Part shown: positions 1 to 8,881 of the stretch, piece by piece | Position numbering within the stretch: the first letter of the stretch is position 1 | How the letters are laid out: every line of letters starts with the position of its first letter | Source of the DNA: Amycolatopsis australiensis | Lineage (GTDB): Bacteria > Actinomycetota > Actinomycetes > Mycobacteriales > Pseudonocardiaceae | Assembly (NCBI RefSeq): GCF_900119165.1 | Contig: NZ_FPJG01000006.1 | Location: 8,036,001 to 8,100,000 of the forward strand | Direction of reading: 5' to 3' | Length of the DNA: 64,000 bases | The notes under the pieces: model-generated | Database searches by the model: none | The model's input: only the letters and a program-made list of their open reading frames with translations | Told to the model about the DNA's origin: nothing | Made by a program: the position numbers and the translations under genes

Positions 1-1
1 C

Positions 2-346
2 GAGCTGTCCCGCATCACCGGCGCCCGCGAGCCCAGCGGCGAGCCGGTCGTCGAGCGGCGGCGCGAGAACCCGCGTCGCGGCGGCGGTGGCTTCCGCGGC
101 GACCGCGGTTTCAGTGGCGGCCGCGGCGGTGACCGTGGCGGTTACCGCGGTGGCGACCGCACCCACAGCGACCGCGGCAGCAGCTACGGCGGCGACCGCG
201 ACCGCGGCGGCGAGCGTGGCGGCTACCGCGGCGACCGCGAAGGCCGTCCCGGCGGCTTCGGCGGCCGCGGCCGTCAGCCCCGCTCGGGCAACGGCGGTGG
301 CTACGGCCGCCCGAGCCGTGGCCCGCGTCGCGGCTACGACAGCTGA
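2..346 (+). CDS. C-terminal RGG-rich tail of a probable DEAD-box RNA helicase (5' truncated)
   Basis: The reading frame is open from base 2 and ends at TGA 344-346, so only the last 114 residues are seen. After a short acidic/basic stretch it becomes a run of Arg/Gly blocks (GGDRGGYR-type units with Asp, Ser and Tyr). Such tails bind RNA at the C-terminus of actinobacterial DEAD-box helicases. No helicase motif lies inside the window, so the assignment rests on tail composition and on similar tails in that family. A strong terminator follows 9 bases after the stop. Another RGG-tailed RNA-binding protein is possible. Confidence 0.6.
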   Translation, partial: ELSRITGAREPSGEPVVERRRENPRRGGGGFRGDRGFSGGRGGDRGGYRGGDRTHSDRGSSYGGDRDRGGERGGYRGDREGRPGGFGGRGRQPRSGNGGGYGRPSRGPRRGYDS

Positions 347-354
347 TTTCCCCT

Positions 355-384
355 GGAAGCCCCGGACTCCGGTCCGGGGCTTCC
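355..384 (+). terminator. Rho-independent-type hairpin after the helicase-like gene
   Basis: A perfect 13-bp stem (355-367 with 372-384) closes a TCCG tetraloop. There is no long T run, which is usual for high-GC actinobacteria. Confidence 0.75.
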
Positions 385-441
385 GGCGTTTCCGGGCCCT
401 GGTTCCCGGCCACGCGCCCGGCGGGTGGGAGACTGCGGGAC

Positions 442-1617
442 GTGACTACGCCGCCGACGCCCCCGCCCGATGAGGTTTTCGACTGGCTCGACGTCGAGGC
501 GGAGAAGCGGGCGAACGCGGGACTCGTGCGGCAGCTGCGGCCGCGTCCCGCGCGGGTGGACGAGCTCGACCTCGCCGGGAACGACTACCTCGGGCTGGCC
601 CGCGACAAGCGCGTCGCCGGGGCCGCCGCGGCTGCCGCCCTGCGCTGGGGCGCCGGGTCGACCGGGTCGCGGCTGGTCACCGGGTCGACCGAGCTGCACA
701 CCGAGCTGGAGCTGGAGCTGGCCCGCTTCTGCGGCGCGCAGGCGGCGTTGGTGTTCTCGTCCGGTTTCACCGCCAACCTCGGCGCGGTGACGGCGTTGTC
801 GGGATCCGAAGCCGCGATCGTCACCGACAAGTACATCCACGCGTCGCTGATCGAAGGGTGCCGGCTCTCGCGCGCGGACGTCGCCGCGGTCGCGCATTCG
901 TCGCCGTCGGCGATCAAGCACGCGCTGGCGACCCGCCGTAAGCCGCGGGCGCTGGTGGTGACCGACTCGGTGTTCTCGGTCGAGGGCGACCTCGCGCCGC
1001 TCGGCGAGCTGGCGGAGATCTGCCGCGCGCACGGCGCGGCGATGGTCGTGGACGACGCGCACGGCTTCGGCGTCCTCGGCGAAGGCGGCCGCGGGGCGGT
1101 CCACGCGGCCGGGCTTTCCGGTGCGCCCGACGTCGTCACGACGTTGACGTTGTCGAAGGCGCTGGGGGCGCAAGGCGGGGCGGTGGTCGGGCCGCGTCGC
1201 GTGATCAAGCACCTCGTGGACACGGCGCGCAGCTTCATCTTCGACACCGCACTGGCGCCCGCGAGCGCCGCGGCCGCGCTGGCCGCGTTGCACGCGCTGA
1301 AGGAAGAGCCGGGCTTGGCGGAGAAGGTGCTGGAGAACGCGGGCAACCTGGCCATGTCACTGAAGGCGGCCGGGTTGAAGGTGAGCTTGCCCGACGCGGC
1401 CGTGATCTCGCTGCGGGCGCCGTCGGCGCAGACGGCGGCGGCGTGGGCCGCGGCGTGCGCGGAGCAGGGCATCCGCGTCGGCTGCTTCCGGCCGCCGTCG
1501 GTGCCGGACGGGATTTCGCGGCTGCGGCTGACCGCGCGGGCCGACCTCACGGAGTCCGATGTGGACCGTGCGGTGAAGGTGATCACGGCGACCGCGCCGC
1601 GCGGCGCGACCGCCTAG
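442..1617 (+). CDS. bioF: 8-amino-7-oxononanoate synthase
   Basis: This 391-residue fold-type I PLP enzyme condenses pimeloyl-ACP/CoA with L-alanine in biotin synthesis. Visible family features are the FSSGFTANLG segment, His133 in HASLIEG, the DDAHGFGVLG motif (about 204-213) that holds the cofactor, and Lys239 in LSKALGAQGG as the Schiff-base lysine. Length is typical. The GTG start at 442 follows a GGGA-containing stretch and the preceding terminator, so it has its own promoter. No other bio gene is adjacent. Its last 4 bases overlap the stop of the convergent acetyltransferase gene. Confidence 0.9.
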   Translation: MTTPPTPPPDEVFDWLDVEAEKRANAGLVRQLRPRPARVDELDLAGNDYLGLARDKRVAGAAAAAALRWGAGSTGSRLVTGSTELHTELELELARFCGAQAALVFSSGFTANLGAVTALSGSEAAIVTDKYIHASLIEGCRLSRADVAAVAHSSPSAIKHALATRRKPRALVVTDSVFSVEGDLAPLGELAEICRAHGAAMVVDDAHGFGVLGEGGRGAVHAAGLSGAPDVVTTLTLSKALGAQGGAVVGPRRVIKHLVDTARSFIFDTALAPASAAAALAALHALKEEPGLAEKVLENAGNLAMSLKAAGLKVSLPDAAVISLRAPSAQTAAAWAAACAEQGIRVGCFRPPSVPDGISRLRLTARADLTESDVDRAVKVITATAPRGATA

Positions 1618-2048
1618 CTCGGCAGGCGGCGCATGCGGATGTGCGGGATTCCGTCGTCGTCGGTGTACTGCGCGCCCTCCGCGACGAAGCCGTAGCGCGC
1701 GTAGAAGTCTTGGACGTAGGTCTGGGCGTCGAGGACGTACTCGCCCGGGACGGTCAGGGCCGCTTCCATCAGCTGCGCGGCCAGGCCGCGGCCGCGGGCC
1801 GCCGCCGCCGTCACCACGCGGCCGATGCGGCGGACGCCGCCGGGGTCGGCGAGCACCCGCAGGTACGACGTGACGCCGGAGGAGTCCTCGAACCACAGGT
1901 GCCGCGTGTCGGGCAGCAGGTCACGGCCGTCGAGCTCCGGGTACGCGGCCTTCTGCTCCACCACGAACACGTCCACCCGCAGGCGGAGGATGTCGTGCAG
2001 CTGGGCGGCGGTCAGCTCGGGCCCGGTCGCGTCGTGCAGGGTCGGCAT
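1614..2048 (-). CDS. ElaA-type GNAT N-acetyltransferase
   Basis: A 144-residue protein with the ElaA pattern: LRVDVFVVEQ near residue 25, then YPELDGRD and a TRHLW strand. The acetyl-CoA loop follows (RIGRVVTAAAARGRGLAAQLM, with the R-G-x-G-x-A core) and then the ARYGFV segment typical of GNATs. The substrate of this family is not firmly known. The gene is convergent with bioF (4-base overlap) and sits 18 bases downstream of the protease gene on the same strand, so the two may be cotranscribed. Confidence 0.8.
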   Translation of the reverse strand: MPTLHDATGPELTAAQLHDILRLRVDVFVVEQKAAYPELDGRDLLPDTRHLWFEDSSGVTSYLRVLADPGGVRRIGRVVTAAAARGRGLAAQLMEAALTVPGEYVLDAQTYVQDFYARYGFVAEGAQYTDDDGIPHIRMRRLPS

Positions 2049-2066
2049 GCCCCCTGCTTATCACGC

Positions 2067-2882
2067 TCAGCCGAGCAGGCGGGGCTTGGCCTGGGCCTTG
2101 ATGTCGTCGGCGTACGTCGAAACCCGCGTGTAGACGCCCGGCTTGCCCGCCTTGCCGCAGCCGTCGCCGAAGGACACGATGCCGATCAGCGTGTCGCCCA
2201 CGACGAGCGGACCGCCGGAGTCGCCCTGGCACGCGTCGGCGCCGCCCTCGGCGTAGCCCGCGCAGACCATCGTCTTCGCGTCGTAGACGTTGTAGTCGGA
2301 GCGGCAGGCGCTGTCGGAGACCACCGGGACCACGGCACTGCGCAGGTAGTCGGAGCGGTCGCCGCCGTCGGCGATGCGGCCCCAGCCCAAAACCGTCGCC
2401 TTCGTGCCTTCCCGGTACGCGGCCGCGTCACCGCTGTCGGGCAGTTGCGCGGGCCGGTAGCCGAGCTGCCCGCGCACCGTCAGCACCGCGATGTCGTCGC
2501 CCTTCGTCGGGTCGCTGTAGCCCTTGCTCACCCAGACCTTCGAGACGGTCAGGACGTCACCTTCGTCGGTGCGCTTGTCCTCGCGGCCCGCCACCACGCG
2601 GATCTCCTCCTTGGCGACGGCCTTGGCGCAGTGCGCCGCCGTCGCGACCGCCGTGGAGCTGACGATCACCGCGCCGCAGAACTGGTTGCCGCCCGAGTCG
2701 GTCAGGTACACCGCGTACGGGTGGTCGGCGAGCGAAGCCTTGTCGCCGCCCACGATCCGCGGCTGGCCGGCCGCGGCCGGGTCCGCGGAAGCCGTGCCCA
2801 CCACGACCGGGACGGCGACCGCGGCCACCGCCAGGAGCGCACCGCTCGCGAGCAGCAGGGATCGGCGGAACGGGACGGCCAT
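2067..2882 (-). CDS. Secreted trypsin-like serine protease (S1)
   Basis: The 271-residue precursor has an N-terminal signal peptide (FRRSLLLASGALLAVAAVAV) and a short propeptide ending before IVGG (43-46), the trypsin activation site. The catalytic triad is His84 (TAAHC), Asp130 (DDIAVL) and Ser222 (GDSGGP). Asp216, six residues before the serine, predicts cleavage after Lys/Arg. Six cysteines allow the usual disulfides. The ATG at 2882 is chosen because GAAGAGGGG lies 8 bases upstream; an in-frame start at 2909 has no better site. It is a secreted digestive-type protease whose activity is inferred from the family. Confidence 0.9.
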   Translation of the reverse strand: MAVPFRRSLLLASGALLAVAAVAVPVVVGTASADPAAAGQPRIVGGDKASLADHPYAVYLTDSGGNQFCGAVIVSSTAVATAAHCAKAVAKEEIRVVAGREDKRTDEGDVLTVSKVWVSKGYSDPTKGDDIAVLTVRGQLGYRPAQLPDSGDAAAYREGTKATVLGWGRIADGGDRSDYLRSAVVPVVSDSACRSDYNVYDAKTMVCAGYAEGGADACQGDSGGPLVVGDTLIGIVSFGDGCGKAGKPGVYTRVSTYADDIKAQAKPRLLG

Positions 2883-3048
2883 GGGATTTTCCCCTCTTCG
2901 GAACAGCAAGCGACAGCGCGTTCGGCACCCGTGCGACTCCGGTGCGTGAACGACGTGCGCTCAATACCCTAATCCGAGGGGGCCCAAAACGGTGTCACTG
3001 GAACGGGTGGACTCCGCGTCGAACGCGCGGGTCTGCCAAGCTGGCCGG

Positions 3049-3903
3049 ATGCGGCGGGAAGCGGTGGCGGCGGCCGGGGCGGTACTGGCCCTCACGCTGG
3101 CGGCGTGCGCCTCCGAACCGCCCGCGGCGCCGCAGCCTGCGCCTTCGACCTCGACGTCGGCGACGGTCGCGGCGCCGACCCCGGCGGCGCCGCCGCCGTC
3201 GCCGGCCGTCACCTGGCGGGTGGGCGCCCGGCCGCTCCCCCGCCGTCCCGACGGCTTCGGCGTGGTCGAGCCGACGCCACCCGAACTGGTGAACCGGGCA
3301 CTTCCGACAAAAGACCTCCTGCCGCCGCCGTCCGGCGGGACGTACGCCGCGACGATCGGCGAAGTGCCCGCCGACGTCCTCGCGCGCAGCACCTGGCAGC
3401 CCGCCTGCCCGGTCAAGGCGGGCGACCTGCGGTACCTGACGATGTCGTTCTGGGGCTTCGACGGACGGCCGCACACCGGGGAGATGATCGTGAACGCCGC
3501 CGGCGCGACCGGGATCACCCAGGTCTTCGGGCAGCTGTTCGCCGCGCGCTTCCCGCTCGAAGAGATGCGCGTGACCAGCCCGGCCGAGCTGACCGCGCCG
3601 CCGACCGGTGACGGCAACTCGACCAGCGCGTTCGTCTGCCGTCCGGCGCGGGGGCAGGCGAACTGGTCGGCACACGCGTACGGGCTCGCGGTCGACGTCA
3701 ACCCGTTCTGCAACCCCTACAGCCAGGGCGACCTCGTGCTGCCCGAGCTGGCCTCGGCCTACCTCGACCGGTCGCGCCGCCGTCCGGGCATGGTGCTGGC
3801 CGGGGACGCGACCGTCCGCGCGTTCGCCGCGATCGGGTGGAGCTGGGGCGGGGCCTGGCACAGCCCGGCCGACCGGATGCACTTCACCGCGACCGGCCAC
3901 TGA
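3049..3903 (+). CDS. M15 (VanY/D-Ala-D-Ala carboxypeptidase-like) lipoprotein
   Basis: The 284-residue product starts with [10 protein letters not shown] and a hydrophobic segment ending in the lipobox LAAC (Cys20). A 40-residue Pro/Ala/Thr-rich linker precedes a C-terminal peptidase M15 domain. Probable zinc ligands are His209 and Asp216 in [12 protein letters not shown] and His278 in DRMHF. Members trim cell-wall peptide stems or act on peptidoglycan cross-links at the outer membrane face. ATG 3049 is preferred over 2992 because it places the signal peptide at the N-terminus. Substrate is not known. Confidence 0.82.
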   Translation: MRREAVAAAGAVLALTLAACASEPPAAPQPAPSTSTSATVAAPTPAAPPPSPAVTWRVGARPLPRRPDGFGVVEPTPPELVNRALPTKDLLPPPSGGTYAATIGEVPADVLARSTWQPACPVKAGDLRYLTMSFWGFDGRPHTGEMIVNAAGATGITQVFGQLFAARFPLEEMRVTSPAELTAPPTGDGNSTSAFVCRPARGQANWSAHAYGLAVDVNPFCNPYSQGDLVLPELASAYLDRSRRRPGMVLAGDATVRAFAAIGWSWGGAWHSPADRMHFTATGH

Positions 3904-4001
3904 CCTCGCGATACGACGCCGGGCACAGCGGGGAACATCGGCCCGCGCGGCGAGGTTGGCTAGGGTGGACCGACCCCCACCGAACCCCCGCGGAGGATGC
4001 A

Positions 4002-5396
4002 GTGCCCCACTACGACCTGGTGATCGTCGGGACGGGATCGGGCAACTCGATCCTCGGCCCCGGCTTCGCCGGCAAGAAGACGGCGATCGTGGAGAAGGGC
4101 ACCTTCGGCGGCACCTGCCTGAACGTCGGCTGCATCCCGACCAAGATGTTCGTCTACGCCGCCGACGTCGCGTACACGCCTTCGCACAGCGCGCGCTACG
4201 GCGTCGACGAAGAGCTGAAGGGCGTTCGCTGGCGCGACATCCGCGACCGCATCTTCGGCCGGATCGATCCGATCGCCGAAGGCGGCGCGGAGTACCGGCG
4301 CAGCCACGAGGACAACGCGAACGTCGACGTCTACGAGGGCACCGGCCGGTTCACCGGACACAAGGAGCTGCGGGTCGGCTTCGCCGACGGGCGTCCGGAC
4401 GAGCTGCTGACCGCCGACAAGTTCGTGCTCGCGGCCGGCGGACGGCCGGTCATCCCGGAGATCCCGGGCCTCGACGGCGTCGAGTACCACACGTCCGACA
4501 CGGTGATGCGGCTCGACGAGCTGCCCGAGCGGATCGTCATCCTCGGCGGCGGGTACATCGCGGCCGAGTTCGCGCACGTCTTCGCGTCGTTCGGCGTGCA
4601 CGTCACGCTGGTCAACCGGTCCGGGCGGCTGCTGCGCTCGGAGGACGAGGACGTCAGCGCGCGGTTCACCGAGCTGGCCGTGGAGCGCTTCGACGTCCGC
4701 CTGGACCGCAAGACCGTGCGGGCGCGCACGACCGCCGGCGGGGTCGCGCTGGACCTGGAAGGCCCGCAGGGCGCCGAAACCGTCGAAGGCGACCTGCTGC
4801 TGATCGCCACCGGCCGCCGGCCGAACTCGGACCTGCTGGACGTCGCCGCCACCGGAGTGACCACAATGGACAGTGGGCACGTCGTGGTCGACGACCACCA
4901 GGAGACCGCCGTCGAAGGCATCTACGCGCTCGGCGACCTCTCGTCGCCGCACGAGCTGAAGCACGTCGCCAACCACGAAGCCCGCGTGGTGCAGCACAAC
5001 CTGCTGCACCCGGACGAGCGGATCACCGCCGACCACCGGTTCGTGCCGCACGCGGTGTTCACCCACCCGCAGGTCGCGTCGGTCGGGCTGACCGAGCAGA
5101 AGGCCCGCGAGCTGGGTGTGTCCTATGTGGTCTCGAAGCAGGACTACGCCGGCATCGCCTACGGCTGGGCGATGGAGGACACGACGGGCTTCGCGAAGCT
5201 CCTGGCCGACCCGGCGACCGGGCAGCTGCTCGGCGCGCACATCATCGGGCCGCAGGCGTCGTCGGTGATCCAGCCGCTCATCCAGGCGATGAGCTTCGGC
5301 CTCGACGCGCGGACCATGGCGCGCGGCCAGTACTGGATCCACCCGGCCATGCCGGAGCTGATCGAGAACGCCCTGCTCAACCTGCCCCTGGACTGA
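4002..5396 (+). CDS. mtr: Mycothione reductase
   Basis: A 464-residue class-I pyridine nucleotide disulfide reductase that keeps mycothiol reduced using NADPH. The N-terminus carries the FAD motif with the mycothione-reductase signature GTGSGNSIL, and the redox pair Cys39/Cys44 in [14 protein letters not shown] second Rossmann motif ([13 protein letters not shown]) binds NADPH. The C-terminus has the interface catalytic motif [15 protein letters not shown] 4002 follows GGAGG (3992-3996) at good spacing, and a possible -10 TAGGGT is at 3961-3966. Mycothiol use is itself an actinobacterial marker. It meets the convergent exporter gene 6 bases on. Confidence 0.92.
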   Translation: MPHYDLVIVGTGSGNSILGPGFAGKKTAIVEKGTFGGTCLNVGCIPTKMFVYAADVAYTPSHSARYGVDEELKGVRWRDIRDRIFGRIDPIAEGGAEYRRSHEDNANVDVYEGTGRFTGHKELRVGFADGRPDELLTADKFVLAAGGRPVIPEIPGLDGVEYHTSDTVMRLDELPERIVILGGGYIAAEFAHVFASFGVHVTLVNRSGRLLRSEDEDVSARFTELAVERFDVRLDRKTVRARTTAGGVALDLEGPQGAETVEGDLLLIATGRRPNSDLLDVAATGVTTMDSGHVVVDDHQETAVEGIYALGDLSSPHELKHVANHEARVVQHNLLHPDERITADHRFVPHAVFTHPQVASVGLTEQKARELGVSYVVSKQDYAGIAYGWAMEDTTGFAKLLADPATGQLLGAHIIGPQASSVIQPLIQAMSFGLDARTMARGQYWIHPAMPELIENALLNLPLD

Positions 5397-5402
5397 CCGG
5401 GA

Positions 5403-6620
5403 TCAGACGAACCGGTGGCGGCCGGCGAGGGCGCCGAACACCAGCTGCACCAGCAACAGGCCCAGCAGCATGGCCAGCGGCACCCGCCAGCCGCCGGCGA
5501 GGTCGTGGAGCAAGCCGAACAGGAACGGCCCCAGCGCGGCGAAGAGGTAGCCGAAGCCCTGCGCCATCCCGGACAGCCGGGCGGTGTCGGCGCCGGTCCG
5601 CGCGCGCAGCGCGATCACCGTCAGCGCCAGGGAAAACACGCTCATCCCGAGTCCGACGAGCACGCTCCACAGCAGCGGCGACCACGACGGGGCGAGCATC
5701 AGCCCGGCCGTGCCGGCGAAGCCGACGACACCGAGCGCCACGATCCACATTCCCTGGCCGCGCCGCCGGGCCGCCATCGGCGCGACGACCAGGCTGATCG
5801 GCACGGCGATCAGCGAGACCAGGCCGAACAGCAGGCCGGCTTCGTCGCGCGGCACGCCCGCGTCCATCAGCACCTGCGGGAACCAGCCCATCGCCGCGTA
5901 GGCGTAGAACGCCTGCAGGCCGAAGAAAACCGTGACGATCCAGGCGAGCCGGTTGCGCAGCAGCGACCGGCCGCCCGCGGCGGCGTCGGCGGGCCGCGGG
6001 GCCCGGCCGGTGCCCCGGGCCGCGAGCACCCAGGCCAGCAACGCCACGACGGCCACCACCGCCCAGCTGCCCAGTGCCGGGCGCCAGCCGCCGAAGGCGT
6101 CGCCGAGCTGCGGGGTCACCGCCGAGCCGAGCGCGCCGCCGCCCTGCAGGGCCGCGGTGTAGACGCCGGTCATGACGCCGATGCGGGCCGGGAAGGAGTC
6201 CTTGATGACCACCGGGATCAGCACGTTGATCAGCGCGATCCCGGCGGTGGCGACGAGCGTCCCGCCGAGCACGACGGCCGGGCCGTCGAGCACGCGCAGC
6301 ACGAGCCCGGCGGCGATGGCGGTCAGGGCGATCGCGATGGCGGCGCCGACCCCGGCACGCCGGGCCAGCAGCGGCGCGGCCAGCCCGGCGCCGGCGAAGC
6401 ACAGCGTCGGCAACGTCGTGAGCACGCCGGCCCAGACCACCGAAGTGCCCAGGTCCGCGCGCATTTCGGCGAGCATCGGGCCGACGCCGGTGATGGCCGG
6501 GCGCAGGTTGAGGGCCGTGAGCACCACCGCGACCGCGAGCAGCGCGCCGGCGGCGACCACGCCGGGCGTCCGCGCCTCGACGGCGCCGTCCAGTTGGGGT
6601 TCGCGATGTTCGAGGCGCAT
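5403..6620 (-). CDS. CynX/NimT-family MFS transporter
   Basis: A 405-residue integral membrane protein with about 12 hydrophobic helices. The first helix ends in LNLRPAITGVGPML, the hallmark of the CynX/NimT subfamily (cyanate, nitroimidazole and related substrates). The ATG at 6620 is the first plausible start; 49 bases separate it from the divergent GntR-type regulator, which probably controls it. The substrate cannot be read from sequence. Confidence 0.85.
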   Translation of the reverse strand: MRLEHREPQLDGAVEARTPGVVAAGALLAVAVVLTALNLRPAITGVGPMLAEMRADLGTSVVWAGVLTTLPTLCFAGAGLAAPLLARRAGVGAAIAIALTAIAAGLVLRVLDGPAVVLGGTLVATAGIALINVLIPVVIKDSFPARIGVMTGVYTAALQGGGALGSAVTPQLGDAFGGWRPALGSWAVVAVVALLAWVLAARGTGRAPRPADAAAGGRSLLRNRLAWIVTVFFGLQAFYAYAAMGWFPQVLMDAGVPRDEAGLLFGLVSLIAVPISLVVAPMAARRRGQGMWIVALGVVGFAGTAGLMLAPSWSPLLWSVLVGLGMSVFSLALTVIALRARTGADTARLSGMAQGFGYLFAALGPFLFGLLHDLAGGWRVPLAMLLGLLLVQLVFGALAGRHRFV

Positions 6621-6669
6621 GACCGCTACTATCGCATACGTAGGATGATTGGATGAAGGGATCATTCCT

Positions 6670-7353
6670 GTGCCTCTGGCCACCACCCGGCGGGCCGGTC
6701 TCGTCGACCAGGTCATCGAGCAGCTGCGCACCGCGGTCGCGCAGGGCGAGTGGCCCATCGGCGAACGCATCCCCACCGAGGCCGAACTGGGCGAGCAGCT
6801 CGGCGTCGGGCGCAACACGATCCGCGAAGCCGTCCGCGCGTTAGCACACACGGGGCTGCTCGAAGTGCGCCAGGGCGACGGCACGTACGTGCGCGCGACC
6901 AGCGAGGTCTCCGGCGCGATCCGGCGGCTCTGCGGGTCGGAGCTGCGCGAAGTCCTGCAGGTCCGGCGCACCCTCGAAGTAGAAGGCGCCCGGCTCGCGG
7001 CCGCCGAGCGGACCGACGAGGAGGTGGCGGAGCTGCGCGCGCTGCTCGCCCGCCGGGAGACCGAACTGCGCGAGCGGCGCTGGGAGGACTTCGCGCGCAC
7101 GGACACGGAGTTCCACTGCGCGGTCGTCCGCGCCGGCCACAACGGGCTGCTGACCGAGCTGTACCGCGGGCTGACGGAGGTCATCACGGCGAGCGTCGCG
7201 GCGACGTCGAGCATCACGCCGGGCGTCGACTACGTCCCGGAGATCGGCCACGAAGGCCTTGCCGACGCGATCGCCGACCGCGACCCGGAGCGGGCGGCCG
7301 CCGAGGCGTGCGGCTTTCTGGACGAGCTGCTGGCCCGCATCGAAGCCTCCTGA
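6670..7353 (+). CDS. FadR-subfamily GntR transcriptional regulator
   Basis: About 227 residues. The N-terminal winged helix (TEAELGEQLGVGRNTIREAVRALAHTGLLEVRQGDGTYV) is a classic GntR reader head, and the C-terminal helical FCD-type domain has the metal/ligand-binding DTEFHCAVVRAGHN and GHEGLADAI segments. GTG 6670 is preferred, with GAAGGGA 7-14 bases upstream; a TTG at 6649 would add 7 residues. Around the start lies an imperfect inverted repeat (GGATGAT at 6643-6649, ATCATTCC at 6661-6668) that could be its operator. Divergence from the CynX-type exporter suggests local control of that gene. Confidence 0.85.
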   Translation: MPLATTRRAGLVDQVIEQLRTAVAQGEWPIGERIPTEAELGEQLGVGRNTIREAVRALAHTGLLEVRQGDGTYVRATSEVSGAIRRLCGSELREVLQVRRTLEVEGARLAAAERTDEEVAELRALLARRETELRERRWEDFARTDTEFHCAVVRAGHNGLLTELYRGLTEVITASVAATSSITPGVDYVPEIGHEGLADAIADRDPERAAAEACGFLDELLARIEAS

Positions 7354-7396
7354 GCAGGGTTTTCACCGTCTTTGGCGCCACCAGTGACCCCTAAGG

Positions 7397-7446
7397 GTGC
7401 CAATTCAGGGTTGTCGTGATGCCATCGTGGTGCCAGAGTAGTGCCA
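7397..7446 (+). promoter_or_regulatory. Phased 11-bp direct repeats (GTRRTGCCA) upstream of the RHH gene
   Basis: Three copies of GTRRTGCCA start at 7416, 7427 and 7438, exactly 11 bp apart, and end at the ATG. A fourth GTGCCA core (7397-7402) lies 22 bp upstream in the same phase. One-turn spacing of short direct repeats fits cooperative binding by a ribbon-helix-helix protein, so autoregulation is inferred. Confidence 0.5.
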
Positions 7447-7943
7447 TGGACCTGACGCCCTTCGTGGACGAACTCCGCCGGGAGCTGGCGGTCGCCGCCG
7501 AGGCGGCGGGCAAGGAAGCCGTCGCCCTCGCCGAGCGGCTCACCGCACCGCTCGAATCGGCGATCCGGCTCACCCTGCTCGACGCCCTGTCCGCCGCCGC
7601 CGACGAGATCACCCGCGACCTCGCGCCCGGTTCCGTCGAAGTCCGCCTTCGCCGCCGCGAAGCCGAATTCGCGGTCGCGCTGCCCACGGCACCCGAGCCG
7701 GAACCCGCCGCCGAGCCACCCGCCGCGCCGCCGCCGGAGACCGACGACGGCGCCGTCGCCCGCATCAACCTGCGGCTGCCCGAGCAGCTGAAGCAGCGGG
7801 TGGAGGAGGCCGCGAACCGCGACCGGCTCTCCATCAACGCCTGGCTCGTCCGGGCCGCGAACGCCGCCCTCGGCCCCGACCGGAGCCAGACCGCGCACCG
7901 CCGCTCCGTCTTCGGCGAAAAGTACACCGGCTGGGTCCGCTGA
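7446..7943 (+). CDS. HicB/Arc-like ribbon-helix-helix protein
   Basis: A 165-residue protein. The N-terminal two thirds are helical and acidic with a Pro/Ala/Glu-rich linker near residues 85-100. The C-terminus has the ribbon-helix-helix signature ARINLRLPEQLKQRVEEAANRD followed by SINAWLVRAANAAL, as in HicB-family antitoxins and Arc/CopG repressors. No HicA toxin gene is adjacent, so it is more likely a DNA-binding regulator of the following DUF4097 and ABC transporter genes than an antitoxin. The ATG overlaps the phased repeats and has no clear ribosome binding site; an upstream ATG at 7416 would sit within the repeats. Confidence 0.72.
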   Translation: MDLTPFVDELRRELAVAAEAAGKEAVALAERLTAPLESAIRLTLLDALSAAADEITRDLAPGSVEVRLRRREAEFAVALPTAPEPEPAAEPPAAPPPETDDGAVARINLRLPEQLKQRVEEAANRDRLSINAWLVRAANAALGPDRSQTAHRRSVFGEKYTGWVR

Positions 7944-7962
7944 CCCGCGCCGTTTTCCCTGC

Positions 7963-7985
7963 ACGTCTCTGACCTGCGGAGACGT
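7963..7985. repeat. 7-bp inverted repeat before the DUF4097 gene
   Basis: ACGTCTC (7963-7969) and GAGACGT (7979-7985) form a perfect inverted repeat with a 9-base spacer in the 70-bp gap between the RHH and DUF4097 genes. It may be an operator or a small hairpin. Confidence 0.4.
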
Positions 7986-8013
7986 CATTCGAGCACCCCA
8001 GGAGGGCACAGCC

Positions 8014-8856
8014 ATGCCTGTTTTCCCCACGCCCACGCCGATCACGGCCACCCTCGACGTCAGCGTGGCCGACGTCCGGATCGTCGCCGCCGACCGCGCC
8101 GAAACCTCCGTCGAGGTCCACCCGGCCGACCCGGGCGACAGCGAGGACGTCAAGGCCGCCGCCCGGACCCGCGTCGAGTTCACCGACGGCGAGCTGCTGG
8201 TCAAGGGCCCGAAGTACACCACCAAGCTGTGGGGCAAGGGCGGCGCGCTGCACGTGACGATCGAGCTGCCGGCCGGCTCGCGGATCCGGGCGACGTCGGC
8301 GATGGGCGACTTCCGCGTCACCGGCCGCCTCGGCGACAGCCGCCTCAAGACGTCCGTGGGCAACATCCACCTCGACGAAGCCGCCCGGCTCGAAGCGACC
8401 ACCGCGACCGGCGACATCTTCGTCGAGCGGGCCACCGGGCACGCCGAGGTGCACACCGGCTCCGGCGAGCTGCGGATCCGCGAGATCGACGGCACCGCCG
8501 TGCTGAAGAACTCCAACGGCGAGACGCGCGTCGGCGAGGTCACCGGCGACCTGCGCGTCAGCACCGCCAACGGCGACATCCTCGTCGACCTGGCGCACGC
8601 CGCCGTGCACGCCAAGACCGCCGCCGGCGACATCCGGCTCGGCGAGGTCGTCCGCGACGCCGTCGTCCTCGAGACCGCCGTCGGCGAGATCGAGGTCGGC
8701 ATCCGCGAAGGCAGCGCCGCCTGGCTGGAGCTCAACTCACTGACCGGCAGCGTCCGCAACTCGCTCACCGCCACCGAAGGACCCGGCGGCACCAGCGAGA
8801 CGGTCGAGGTCAAAGCCCGCACCTACACCGGCGACATCGTCGTCCGCCGGGCCTGA
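8014..8856 (+). CDS. DUF4097-family beta-strand repeat protein
   Basis: A 280-residue protein made of short repeating strands (patterns such as TATGDIFVERATGHAEVHTGSGELRI and TANGDILVDLAHAAVHAKTAAGDIRL), as in the DUF4097 beta-helix/adhesin-like family. There is no signal peptide or membrane helix, so it is likely cytosolic. GGAGGG lies 8 bases before the ATG. Its position between the RHH regulator and a DrrAB-type exporter, with 25 bases to the ATPase gene, suggests a four-gene operon. The family function is unknown. Confidence 0.8.
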   Translation: MPVFPTPTPITATLDVSVADVRIVAADRAETSVEVHPADPGDSEDVKAAARTRVEFTDGELLVKGPKYTTKLWGKGGALHVTIELPAGSRIRATSAMGDFRVTGRLGDSRLKTSVGNIHLDEAARLEATTATGDIFVERATGHAEVHTGSGELRIREIDGTAVLKNSNGETRVGEVTGDLRVSTANGDILVDLAHAAVHAKTAAGDIRLGEVVRDAVVLETAVGEIEVGIREGSAAWLELNSLTGSVRNSLTATEGPGGTSETVEVKARTYTGDIVVRRA

Positions 8857-8881
8857 AGACGCCACACGGAAGGGGAAATCC

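Noticed and set aside
87..340. Repeated GGCGACCGC-type units resembling a CRISPR or minisatellite
   Set aside because: The units encode an RGG-rich protein tail, are irregular in length and have no spacers.
7446..7943. HicAB toxin-antitoxin pair
   Set aside because: Only the HicB-like RHH protein is present. The next gene is DUF4097, with no HicA-like small toxin on either side.
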